A stretch of DNA of 16,080 nt from contig JAZQPA010000126.1 of assembly GCA_045628125.1 (NCBI GenBank), positions 1 to 16,080 of the forward strand, read 5' to 3'. The stretch is from Minthousia sp045628125. Lineage in GTDB: Bacteria; Bacteroidota; Bacteroidia; Bacteroidales; Bacteroidaceae. The notes under the pieces are model-generated. The model made no database searches. It had not been told where the DNA came from and was given only the letters and a program-made list of their open reading frames with translations. Positions 1-7,524 of the stretch are shown piece after piece (within the stretch, counting starts at the first letter, position 1; each line of letters begins with the position of its first letter). A program made the position numbers and the translations under genes.

Positions 1-1022
1 CAAGCCTTAATTGTCTCGAAAGAATCCAAGACATCACTCTTCATCATAATCAGTTTAGTCACGCCATTTACCATGATTGCATACTTCAATGCCACCAGGT
101 CAATCCAACCACAACGACGCTCACGGCCGGTAACAGCACCATATTCATGTCCTAAAGCACGGATTGTCTTACCGGTCTCATCAAACAACTCAGTAGGGAA
201 TGGGCCTGCACCAACACGAGTACAATATGCTTTCATGATACCATAGACATCACCAATCTTATTTGGGCCAACACCCAAACCGGTACATGCACCAGCACAA
301 ATGGTATTTGAAGAAGTAACAAATGGATATGAACCAAAGTCAACATCCAACATTGTACCCTGAGCACCCTCACAAAGGATAGACTTGCCTTCCTTCAACA
401 GATTGTTGATTTCATGCTCACTATCTACCAAATGGAATGTTTTCAGATACTCAATACCCTCCATCCACTGCTTCTCCAACTCAGTGATATCGTACTCATA
501 ATTCAAACTCTTCAGGATAGCCTCATGACGGCCTTTTGCTGCAGCATACTTCTCCTGGAAGTTGTTCAGAATATCACCTACACGCAATCCGTTACGGCTC
601 ACCTTATCAGTATATGTAGGGCCAATACCCTTACCTGTTGTACCCACCTTAGAATCACCTTTCTGAGCCTCATAAGCGGCATCCAGAACTCTATGGGTTG
701 GTAAAATCAAATGAGCCTTTTTTGAAATATGCAAACGTTCCTTCAATGGATGACCTGATGCTTCCAAAGCCTCAGCCTCAGCCTTAAACAAAGAAGGATC
801 CAATACGACACCATTACCAATGATGTTTACCTTATCTCCCTGGAAGATTCCAGAAGGGATAGATCGGAGAACATATTTCTGGCCTTCAAATTCTAGTGTA
901 TGACCAGCATTAGGGCCACCCTGGAAACGGGCAACAACATCGTAGTTAGGTGTCAAAACATCAACAACCTTTCCTTTACCCTCATCACCCCACTGGAGGC
1001 CTAATAAGACATCAACTTTCAT
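1..1022 (-). CDS. purA: adenylosuccinate synthetase, C-terminus cut by window edge
   Basis: PurA joins IMP and aspartate using GTP to give adenylosuccinate, the first committed step from IMP to AMP, in the cytoplasm. The translated start reads MKVDVLLGLQWGDEGKG, which holds the family's GDEGKG phosphate loop with the catalytic Asp at residue 13. GGPNAGHT follows with the catalytic His at residue 41. Further in, GTTGKGIGP and the VGAGPFPTE block are readable. About 340 residues are present of a usual 420-430, so the last ~85 residues lie beyond the left edge. The ATG overlaps the stop codon of the upstream Fur-family gene in the sequence ATGA, so the two are probably co-transcribed and translationally coupled. 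Identification is firm; only the 3' end is missing. Confidence 0.97.
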   Translation of the reverse strand, partial: MKVDVLLGLQWGDEGKGKVVDVLTPNYDVVARFQGGPNAGHTLEFEGQKYVLRSIPSGIFQGDKVNIIGNGVVLDPSLFKAEAEALEASGHPLKERLHISKKAHLILPTHRVLDAAYEAQKGDSKVGTTGKGIGPTYTDKVSRNGLRVGDILNNFQEKYAAAKGRHEAILKSLNYEYDITELEKQWMEGIEYLKTFHLVDSEHEINNLLKEGKSILCEGAQGTMLDVDFGSYPFVTSSNTICAGACTGLGVGPNKIGDVYGIMKAYCTRVGAGPFPTELFDETGKTIRALGHEYGAVTGRERRCGWIDLVALKYAIMVNGVTKLIMMKSDVLDSFETIKA

Positions 1023-1507
1023 TTCCTTATCGTTTTTTTGTTATTTTTTCTTTCAAGTTTTCTCAGGACCGCTGCACATGTAGAACAAATGCCCTCAATC
1101 GAAACATTATACTCCGACATGGTGAAACGTTTCGGTTTGTATGATTCCAAAAGCATTTCCAGTTCCGCATGCTGGAACTCTGTTATTTTTCCACAACGGG
1201 TACATACCAGATGAAAATTCCGGGATTTGCCATCACAAAACTGATAATAGGCAATCTTTCCAATTTGCACCTTTCGAATCATTTGAGCATTCAGTAATTC
1301 ATGAACCGTATTATACAACGTTCCATGAGCTATCTGAAAGTTCCGAGCGCTCATGCCCTGTTTCAAATCGTCAATAGTGAACTTAGATTTAAACCCAGCA
1401 GCCTCTTCAACCACAGCCATTCTTTCCGGAGTTACGCGACCACCTTTAGACCTCAGAAACTCAGTAAAATTTTCTTTAGCCTTGGTTTTACGCTCCTCTA
1501 AATCCAT
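1019..1507 (-). CDS. Fur-family metal-dependent transcriptional repressor
   Basis: A 162-residue protein with the layout of the Fur/PerR/Zur family. The N-terminal winged helix-turn-helix includes GGRVTPERMAVVEEA and a recognition-helix region near residues 54-72 (RNFQIAHGTLYNTVHELL). The dimerisation half follows with two CxxC pairs, C102/C105 and C141/C144, which form the structural zinc site of the family. The usual His-rich regulatory metal site is thin: only one His precedes C102, where Fur commonly has several, so the sensed metal or signal cannot be named. I chose the ATG at 1507. A TTG three codons upstream (1516) is possible but sits almost on the predicted transcription start. A promoter at 1525-1555 drives the gene. 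Its TGA overlaps the purA start. Family certain, subtype unknown. Confidence 0.9.
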   Translation of the reverse strand: MDLEERKTKAKENFTEFLRSKGGRVTPERMAVVEEAAGFKSKFTIDDLKQGMSARNFQIAHGTLYNTVHELLNAQMIRKVQIGKIAYYQFCDGKSRNFHLVCTRCGKITEFQHAELEMLLESYKPKRFTMSEYNVSIEGICSTCAAVLRKLERKNNKKTIRK

Positions 1508-1524
1508 ATCAGACAAATTTTGTT

Positions 1525-1555
1525 CAAAGATAGGGATTTTCGATGAATCTGAAAA
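1525..1555 (-). promoter_or_regulatory. Bacteroidetes-type promoter for the fur-like/purA pair
   Basis: On the minus strand TATCTTTG (1532-1525) matches the Bacteroidetes -7 consensus TAnnTTTG exactly. It is preceded after 19 bases by TTTT (1555-1552), an acceptable -33 element. Transcription would begin near 1518-1520, some 10-13 bases before the chosen ATG. This separates the fur-like/purA pair from the AlkD-like gene upstream. Confidence 0.65.
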
Positions 1556-1576
1556 GGAATATACTCAAAAAATCTA

Positions 1577-2248
1577 TTATTCCATACACTCTGCCAACAG
1601 AACCTGACACCATCCCTCCAATCGGGTTCCTTCAGCAGGATGAACCGATTCAACAGCCTGCCTTACCATACGGCACGATTCCACATCCATCTGTAAGAAT
1701 TTGCGCAACAATATGAACGCCTGCTGGGCTACTCTCTGGTTGGAATCCTGCAATAGTACTACAGCCTGGTCAACAAGTTCAAAAGAGGCAGACTCATTGA
1801 AAGAACAACCTTTCATACACAAACGGGTCAACAGCAGTAGGCCGCAAACCTGAAAGATTTCACGAGGATCAGAAATCCACCTGAAAGCAGCAGAACTCGC
1901 GTAAGGAAGACGAACAAAAAGATTCATCACTGTGAGTTCCGCTATTTCCTGAGTCGGAATCTGCTCAACCCAAATATCTGCAATTTCCGGAAAAAAGTTG
2001 TCCACTGGCATAAGAACGCCAGCCAAAATCTTGGACTCCCGGATTCCCTCTTTCCACAGGGTCTGTGCCAGCTCGTGATTAGGTTCATAATCTCTTGCTA
2101 TAGCAAGTAATCTTGGCAGCTCTATACCAAAATTTATCTTGTAAGCTAATCCACTTTCACGCATATGGGCAGAAGCCACACCGTTCATTGCTGTACGGTA
2201 TTGGGACTTAATATCTCGGATCAGTTCTTTTATCTCCATATCAGTCAT
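1577..2248 (-). CDS. AlkD-like HEAT-repeat protein (DNA alkylation repair family), activity doubtful
   Basis: A 223-residue, mostly helical protein that resembles the DNA alkylation repair (AlkC/AlkD, PF08713) HEAT-repeat family. The best block is LWKEGIRESKILAGVLMP at residues 64-81, followed by a helix pair beginning IADIWVEQIPTQEIAEL (89-105). AlkD proteins bind DNA around the outside of a HEAT solenoid and excise bulky or cationic alkylated bases. In relatives I recall a Trp...Asp pair (roughly WEicD) where this protein has QEIAE (100-104), so glycosylase activity may be lost or altered; this alignment was made by eye. The gene starts 8 bases inside the end of the DPP III gene, so the two are probably co-transcribed. 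An alternative ATG lies at 2239, just after the DPP III stop. No signal peptide or membrane segment is visible. Confidence 0.7.
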   Translation of the reverse strand: MTDMEIKELIRDIKSQYRTAMNGVASAHMRESGLAYKINFGIELPRLLAIARDYEPNHELAQTLWKEGIRESKILAGVLMPVDNFFPEIADIWVEQIPTQEIAELTVMNLFVRLPYASSAAFRWISDPREIFQVCGLLLLTRLCMKGCSFNESASFELVDQAVVLLQDSNQRVAQQAFILLRKFLQMDVESCRMVRQAVESVHPAEGTRLEGWCQVLLAECME

Positions 2249-4217
2249 TTATTAAAGGTAATACGCAATAATCCCGGCTATAGCGCAGCATTTGTTGGGT
2301 ATAAGACTCGTCATAATGGATTCTTACATCTATAATATTCTGATTTTCATCGAGATCAACGGAATAACGAGGATTAACAAATCCTTTATAAGGAGCCAGA
2401 TTCAGTTGCTCGTAGCGTTTCTTTACCTCACGGTGTAAATCTGCATTAATTTTCACACCATAGCTCTCAACCAGATTTCTTGCTGCGTCATAGTCTCCCT
2501 CACTTTTGATTCGTTGAACCTCAGCTAAAAGGCGGCCGAACAAGATTCTCAATGCAGGATAATCATTAATCTTCAGATATGTCTTTTCATCTCTTCTCAC
2601 CCACTCAACTGCCTTGGTCTCACAACCTTGCCTGAATACCCAATTGGCTATCAAGGCACGGTTCCGCATATGAGCCTCCTCAATTTCCGCCCCCAGCTCT
2701 ATACGGACCAGCTGAGTCATGAGACCGTTCATCATATACGTGTAATACTGCGACTTGTACGCTTCAGCATCAGGGAGTAACCCCAATTCCACCAACTTGG
2801 GGTCTGCCATGTAATATAAGCCGAACAAATCAGCCCTAGCCTCTTCTATCGTTGCGCCATAAGCTTTCAATGCATCAGGATCAACACCTGGCAACAACTT
2901 TCCAGAGCCATGGCCAACACACTCATGTAAATCGGTATGCAAATCATCTGTTTTGTCTGCGTACAAACGGATGCGTTTTAAATCCTCTTCGTTTTCCACG
3001 AACTCCTCCATGAAACCATTGCCACGAGCTGCTTTGCTGTATGCCTCAGTCAGATTTCCTATCGTCACACTTTTAGAGCCATGGACACTCCGTATCCAAT
3101 TAGAATTCGGCAAATTTATTCCTATAGCACTGGCCGGGTATAAATCTCCAGCCAGAATTGCAGCTGTAATCACTTTGGCCGAAACACCTTTCACCTCTTC
3201 TTTTTTAAAACGTTCGTCAACAGGCGAATGATCTTCAAACCATTGAGCATTGGAACTGATGAGTTCAGTACGACGGGTAGCTTTTAAATCCTTAAAATCA
3301 ACGATGGATTCCCAACTGGCCTTTAATCCTAACGGATCGCCATAGGTTTCTATAAAGCCATTATTAAAATCGACCCGTGATTCATTATCATTTACCCATG
3401 CAATACTATATTCATCAAATACTTTCAGGTCACCGGTCTCATAAAATTTTATCAACAACTGTATCACCTGCTGCTGTTTCTCATTCTCTGCAACCTGTTC
3501 AGCTTTTTTGAGCCAAAAAAGAATTTTCTCTATTGCCTCGCCATATAATGAATCTTTTTTCCAGACAATCTCCCTGATTACACCATTTTGTTTCACCAAG
3601 CGGGAGTTCATGCCGAACATTATGGGTTCCGGATCGTTTGGATCCTTCATCTTCTCATAGAAAGATTCTGCCTCTTCCTGACTTACTCCCTGATAGTAAT
3701 TAGATGCAGATGTAAGGAGCAGGTCTTCACCTTCGGCCTGATTAACACGTTTGGCATCTACAGTCGGATCAAAAATTACCGGAGACAATTCATGGAAAAA
3801 TTGTTCTACCGTCTGGTTGTCTGAAAGTGGCAACAACGTAGTTTCTGTTTGCTTCATCAACATCAGAAGATATGCAGGAGTGAATCCGGGCTCAAACTTC
3901 TCACATCCGTAATGGTGATGTATTCCGCTGGAAAACCAGATCCGTTTCAAATATACTTCCAATGCCTGAAACTCTTTTTCTGTATTTCTCTCCTGATAAT
4001 GACAAACATATAGTGATTCCAACAGTTTACGGATACGAAGGTTATATCGGCCATTCTGATCAAATAAAATATCACGTCCCCATAAAGCTGCTTCCTGCAA
4101 ATAATATATCAAGCTCTTCTGCTGAATGGTCAACTGATCAAATCCTGAGACCTCATACCTTAACAGTTGCAGGTCTGCAAACTTCTCATCACTATAATTA
4201 AATGTTTGCTCTTCCAT
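2241..4217 (-). CDS. dipeptidyl peptidase III (M49 zinc metallopeptidase), apparently cytoplasmic
   Basis: DPP III removes dipeptides from the N-termini of short peptides. The zinc motif HECVGH is at residues 431-436, with H431 and H436 as zinc ligands and E432 as the catalytic base. The second motif EEARAD follows at 458-463, with E459 as the third ligand. The gap of 28 residues between H431 and E459 fits the bacterial M49 type known from Bacteroides thetaiotaomicron rather than the longer spacing of animal enzymes. Length is 658 residues, about the family norm. The protein starts MEEQTFNYSDEKF with no signal peptide, and an in-frame TGA lies 27 bases upstream, so no longer exported form is encoded here. 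It overlaps the AlkD-like gene by 8 bases. A terminator-like hairpin sits just before its start. Confidence 0.95.
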   Translation of the reverse strand: MEEQTFNYSDEKFADLQLLRYEVSGFDQLTIQQKSLIYYLQEAALWGRDILFDQNGRYNLRIRKLLESLYVCHYQERNTEKEFQALEVYLKRIWFSSGIHHHYGCEKFEPGFTPAYLLMLMKQTETTLLPLSDNQTVEQFFHELSPVIFDPTVDAKRVNQAEGEDLLLTSASNYYQGVSQEEAESFYEKMKDPNDPEPIMFGMNSRLVKQNGVIREIVWKKDSLYGEAIEKILFWLKKAEQVAENEKQQQVIQLLIKFYETGDLKVFDEYSIAWVNDNESRVDFNNGFIETYGDPLGLKASWESIVDFKDLKATRRTELISSNAQWFEDHSPVDERFKKEEVKGVSAKVITAAILAGDLYPASAIGINLPNSNWIRSVHGSKSVTIGNLTEAYSKAARGNGFMEEFVENEEDLKRIRLYADKTDDLHTDLHECVGHGSGKLLPGVDPDALKAYGATIEEARADLFGLYYMADPKLVELGLLPDAEAYKSQYYTYMMNGLMTQLVRIELGAEIEEAHMRNRALIANWVFRQGCETKAVEWVRRDEKTYLKINDYPALRILFGRLLAEVQRIKSEGDYDAARNLVESYGVKINADLHREVKKRYEQLNLAPYKGFVNPRYSVDLDENQNIIDVRIHYDESYTQQMLRYSRDYCVLPLIND

Positions 4218-4228
4218 CTTTGTTACAC

Positions 4229-4255
4229 AAAAATGGGATGTTCAATGAACATCCC
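4229..4255 (-). terminator. hairpin terminator or attenuator between the AraC-type gene and DPP III
   Basis: A perfect 9-bp stem, GGGATGTTC and GAACATCCC with loop ATT on the minus strand (4255-4235), is followed by ATTTTT (4234-4229). This has the form of an intrinsic terminator for the AraC-type gene. It ends only about 11 bases before the DPP III start codon, with no clear promoter in between, so DPP III either depends on read-through or has a promoter inside the preceding gene. Confidence 0.65.
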
Positions 4256-4274
4256 ACCCTTATTTATTTTTTAG

Positions 4275-4745
4275 TTATTTTGTTTCTTTGGCACGAACGG
4301 GTTTTGCCGTTTTCTTTGCAGTTCCTTTTACTTGTCCCTGATGTTTCAGTCTGTAACCTTTTGGAGTCTGTCCTGTAAACTTATAAAAGGCAGCATAAAA
4401 AGACTGACGGTTTGCAAAACCTACCATGGCACTGACCTCCTCAATTGTTGCATCGGCATATCGTTTGTCAACCAAAATAGCTAAAGCCTCCTTGATGCGG
4501 TACTCATTAATTAATGAAGAGTAATTCATACCAAATCTCAAGCTGACAACAGCTGAGATATACCGTGTATTAGTCTTAATTTCTTCGGCTAATTTTTTTG
4601 CAGAATACTCAGGATCGCGATACTTCTTATCTACAATGATTCGCTGAAAAACCTGATCATATAATTCATCTAATAATTCTGCTCTGATAAGGTTGCGATA
4701 AGCTGCGTCCTTATCCTTGATTTGCACTAAATTGTATTTTCCCAT
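4275..4745 (-). CDS. short AraC-family helix-turn-helix DNA-binding protein
   Basis: A 156-residue protein whose central part (about residues 40-130) is an AraC/XylS-type double helix-turn-helix. The first HTH covers SAKKLAEEIKTNTRYISAVV. The second covers IEEVSAMVGFANRQSFYAAFYKFTGQTPKGYR, the typical AraC signature. There is no room for an N-terminal ligand-binding domain, and no response-regulator or membrane part, so it may respond to partners or act constitutively. The last 20 residues are Lys- and Ala-rich (QVKGTAKKTAKPVRAKETK), a flexible basic tail likely to strengthen non-specific DNA contact. It is divergent from recQ over a 128-base gap, so it might regulate itself or recQ; this is inference from position only. 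A hairpin terminator follows the stop codon. Confidence 0.85.
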   Translation of the reverse strand: MGKYNLVQIKDKDAAYRNLIRAELLDELYDQVFQRIIVDKKYRDPEYSAKKLAEEIKTNTRYISAVVSLRFGMNYSSLINEYRIKEALAILVDKRYADATIEEVSAMVGFANRQSFYAAFYKFTGQTPKGYRLKHQGQVKGTAKKTAKPVRAKETK

Positions 4746-4873
4746 ATTAAACGTTAACCCTTGAGCTATTAATTACTTCTCACATATTTTGATTTTGCAA
4801 ATTACGTTTTTTTTATTGACATGTGCAAGTTTTCATTTGTTTTTTTGTACCTTCGCTGTATAAAAATAGAATA
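4746..4873. promoter_or_regulatory. divergent promoter region between the AraC-type gene and recQ
   Basis: This AT-rich gap must hold promoters for both directions. For recQ, TACCTTCG at 4848-4855 differs by one base from the Bacteroidetes -7 consensus TAnnTTTG, but has no clear -33 partner. For the AraC-type gene, TAATTTG on the minus strand (4804-4798) is one base shorter than the consensus and has TTG 21 bases upstream (4828-4826). The two candidates overlap in space. Both are weak matches. Confidence 0.35.
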
Positions 4874-6691
4874 ATGCTTAAAATTCTCAAAAATATATTT
4901 GGATACGATAGTTTCCGTCCCCAGCAGGAGCAAATCATCGAACAAATTGTTCTTCAAAAAGATGCTTTAGTACTAATGCCTACGGGTGGAGGAAAGTCAA
5001 TTTGTTATCAAATCCCTGCATTAATGATGGAAGGGACCGCTATTGTTGTTTCCCCGCTGATATCTTTGATGAAGGATCAGGTTGAGAGTTTGAGAGCAAA
5101 CGGCGTAGAAGCAGCGGCCCTAAACAGTAATAATTCCGACAGCGTCAATCTGAACATCCGTAAGGATTGTCAATTGGGACATATCAAAATATTATACATT
5201 TCTCCTGAACGTCTGTTGCTGGAGCTACCCCATCTTATTTCCAATATTAAGATCTCTCTTTTTGCAATTGACGAGGCTCATTGTATTTCCCAATGGGGAC
5301 ATGATTTCAGGCCTGAATATACACAATTAGGTCAGTTGAAAGAACTATTCCCTACTGTTCCTATTATTGCATTAACTGCCACGGCAGACAAAACGACCCG
5401 CGATGACATCATTCATCAGTTGCACATTGAAAATGCGCAAACGTTTATCAGTTCCTTTGACCGGCCAAACCTTAGTTTAAGAGTATATCGGGATTACAAC
5501 GAAAACGAGCGCATAAAGGTTATATTAAATACCATCAGCCAATATAACAATGAGAGTGGCATTGTTTATTGTATGTCACGAAAGCTCACGGAAAAGGTGG
5601 CCGTAAAATTACGGAAAGCGGGTATTTTAGCCGGCATTTATCATGCAGGTCTTCCAGCTTCTGAAAGGGATAGAGTACAGGAAGATTTCATCAATGACCG
5701 TATAAATGTTGTTTGTGCAACTGTGGCATTCGGCATGGGAATCAACAAGAGTAATGTACGCTGGGTCATTCACTTCAACTTACCGGGAAGTATTGAAAAT
5801 TTCTATCAGGAGATAGGAAGAGCCGGTCGTGACGGTCTTCCAAGCGAAACCATTTTATTCTACAACCTTCAGGATGTCATGTTGCGTCAGCAGTTTGCGA
5901 ATGAGAGTGGGCAGAATAAGTTGAACAATGACAAACTTCGCAGCATGCAGGACTATGCAGATTCTAAAGTCTGCCGAAGAAGAATTTTACTCAACTATTT
6001 TGGAGAAAATACCGATTGCAAATGCCAGAACTGTGATGTTTGCGAAAATCCGCCAAAACAATTTGACGGCACCATCATCGTTCAGAAGGCATTATCTGCT
6101 ATCGTCCGTACCAACCAGCAAATCGGAACAAACACCGTTATTGACATCCTGAAAGGCACATACTCACCCGAAATCACATCCAATCATTACGACCAACTGA
6201 AAACATTTGGAGTTGGCCGGGACATTCCAGGAAGAGACTGGCATGACTATATGCTGCAAATGCTGCAAATGGGATATTTTGAGATAGCTTATAATGAAGA
6301 CAAGCATCTGAAGATCACCCCTCTTGGAGTTGAAGTCCTGTATGGAAGAAATAAAGCCGACCTCAACACCATAGAAAAGAAGGCCGAAGTTGCAGTCAAG
6401 AAGAAAAAGAATGGTAACCGGATAGAAGAGGTTTCTCTTCCTTTCGGACCTACAGACGAGCATGACGAGGATCTCATTCTGTTTGAGAAACTGAAAGATT
6501 TGAGAAGAGTATTAGCAGAGAAGCAGGGATATCCCGCATACATCATCTTGTCAGACAAGGTTCTCCACCTTCTTGCCACTATCCGTCCGACAACAATTGA
6601 GGATTTTGGCAAAATCAGTGGAATTGGCGAGTTCAAGAAAGAGAAATACGGCAAGGACTTTACAAAAATAATCAGCCAACATATTGGCTGA
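4874..6691 (+). CDS. recQ: ATP-dependent 3'-5' DNA helicase RecQ, short form
   Basis: RecQ unwinds DNA 3' to 5' in recombination and fork repair. Readable parts, in a 605-residue protein: helicase motif 0 (FRPQQEQ, 14-20), Walker A MPTGGGKS with K41, the DEAH box at 133-136 followed by the RecQ loop (CISQWGHDFRPEY), motif III TATA, motif V (AFGMGINKSNVRWVIHF) and motif VI YQEIGRAGRDG. The RQC zinc site has C367, C384, C387 and C390, with the same 17-3-3 spacing I know from E. coli RecQ. A winged-helix region follows, then a C-terminal HRDC domain (about 525-600). I chose the ATG at 4874. A GTG 17 codons upstream would add an unconserved hydrophobic stretch and would lie before the predicted -7 element. 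The last codons overlap a hairpin serving the opposite strand. Confidence 0.96.
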   Translation: MLKILKNIFGYDSFRPQQEQIIEQIVLQKDALVLMPTGGGKSICYQIPALMMEGTAIVVSPLISLMKDQVESLRANGVEAAALNSNNSDSVNLNIRKDCQLGHIKILYISPERLLLELPHLISNIKISLFAIDEAHCISQWGHDFRPEYTQLGQLKELFPTVPIIALTATADKTTRDDIIHQLHIENAQTFISSFDRPNLSLRVYRDYNENERIKVILNTISQYNNESGIVYCMSRKLTEKVAVKLRKAGILAGIYHAGLPASERDRVQEDFINDRINVVCATVAFGMGINKSNVRWVIHFNLPGSIENFYQEIGRAGRDGLPSETILFYNLQDVMLRQQFANESGQNKLNNDKLRSMQDYADSKVCRRRILLNYFGENTDCKCQNCDVCENPPKQFDGTIIVQKALSAIVRTNQQIGTNTVIDILKGTYSPEITSNHYDQLKTFGVGRDIPGRDWHDYMLQMLQMGYFEIAYNEDKHLKITPLGVEVLYGRNKADLNTIEKKAEVAVKKKKNGNRIEEVSLPFGPTDEHDEDLILFEKLKDLRRVLAEKQGYPAYIILSDKVLHLLATIRPTTIEDFGKISGIGEFKKEKYGKDFTKIISQHIG

Positions 6692-6694
6692 TTA
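6664..6694 (-). terminator. intrinsic terminator of the leucine operon, inside the 3' end of recQ
   Basis: An 11-bp perfect stem (TAATCAGCCAA at 6669-6679, TTGGCTGATTA at 6684-6694, loop CATA) spans the last six codons and stop of recQ. On the minus strand it is followed directly by TTTTT (6668-6664), which makes a good terminator for the TPR/leu operon. On the plus strand it is followed by CCTTATTT, a poor U-tract, so it is at best a weak terminator for recQ. Confidence 0.8.
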
Positions 6695-6696
6695 CC

Positions 6697-7524
6697 TTAT
6701 TTACACATATCATAGAACTCTTGCAGTAGCGAGCGCGCCATTCCTGCTTTTGCCGCTCTGTCAATCATGACTCTGGCAGTCTTTTTTTTCTTTTGGTCCA
6801 AATATACCATCGCCTGCATCACATTGTAAAGCGGATCATTACTTATTCGGCCGGCCTCCTCATAATCCAGCAAAGCCAGTTCGTATTGTTTTGATTCTCT
6901 TTCCATGTTACCTCGAGCCTCATAAAGAGTGGCATCATTAGGATAACGGTCTATCAACATAGCAAACCGGTCTGCAGCTTCCTTATAACGTTCCTGTTTC
7001 TGCGACAAGATTGCCAATCCTAATTCACCCTGCCGATGCATCGGGTAATGTGACAGTAAGCTTTCAAAATCCAAACGGGCTTCATTCAGCATATTTTTCT
7101 CCATTCGCAAATATGCTCTATTAATTAAGGCTATCTCGTTGGTCGGATCTTTATCAATTACTGCAGAATAATCCAGCATGGCGCGGCCATAATCTTTTTT
7201 ATCCTGATAAATCAATGCCCGCTGCTCCAATACGCGAACAAGACCAGGCTCCAGATTCAAAGCCATAGTATAACTTTGCAAGGCATCATCCAGTTTATTT
7301 AGTCGTTGCTGTACACTGCCCAAATTACCCCAGACCAGACTATTTCCTTTATTGGTTGGATCTTTCTTCAGCACCTCCTTGTACATCAACTCAGCATCCT
7401 CCAGATGACTGGCCGCTGATGCGTTCATTGCTGAATCAAGCAAAGTCTCGTAGGATTCACCCTGCTGGGCGTATCCTACGAGTGCTCCGCTTATTATAAA
7501 TACAAGAACTGCAAGTAATCTCAT
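6697..7524 (-). CDS. exported tetratricopeptide-repeat (TPR) protein, last gene of the leu operon
   Basis: A 275-residue protein that begins MRLLAVLVFIISGALVGYAQQ, a clear signal peptide with probable cleavage after YA; there is no lipobox Cys. The rest is a chain of about six TPR units of 34 residues, with typical W/Y-L/G-A-Y-A-P positions, for example NLGSVQQRLNKLDDALQ and RALIYQDKKDYGRAMLDY. Such solenoids act as protein-binding scaffolds; no enzymatic motif is present, and its partner is unknown. I chose the ATG at 7524 because it overlaps the leuB stop as ATGA and gives a normal signal peptide. An ATG nine codons upstream lies inside leuB. It is terminal in the operon, before the hairpin at 6664-6694. 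A link to leucine metabolism is not evident from the protein itself. Confidence 0.85.
   Translation of the reverse strand: MRLLAVLVFIISGALVGYAQQGESYETLLDSAMNASAASHLEDAELMYKEVLKKDPTNKGNSLVWGNLGSVQQRLNKLDDALQSYTMALNLEPGLVRVLEQRALIYQDKKDYGRAMLDYSAVIDKDPTNEIALINRAYLRMEKNMLNEARLDFESLLSHYPMHRQGELGLAILSQKQERYKEAADRFAMLIDRYPNDATLYEARGNMERESKQYELALLDYEEAGRISNDPLYNVMQAMVYLDQKKKKTARVMIDRAAKAGMARSLLQEFYDMCK

Noticed and set aside
1508..1516. TTG start for the Fur-family gene, three codons upstream of the ATG
   Set aside because: It would leave only a few bases after the predicted transcription start, and an ATG follows immediately. It cannot be fully excluded.
4823..4873. N-terminal extension of RecQ from a GTG codon
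   Set aside because: The added 17 residues are hydrophobic and outside the conserved RecQ start. The candidate -7 element (4848-4855) lies inside this stretch. The ATG at 4874 gives a normal RecQ N-terminus.
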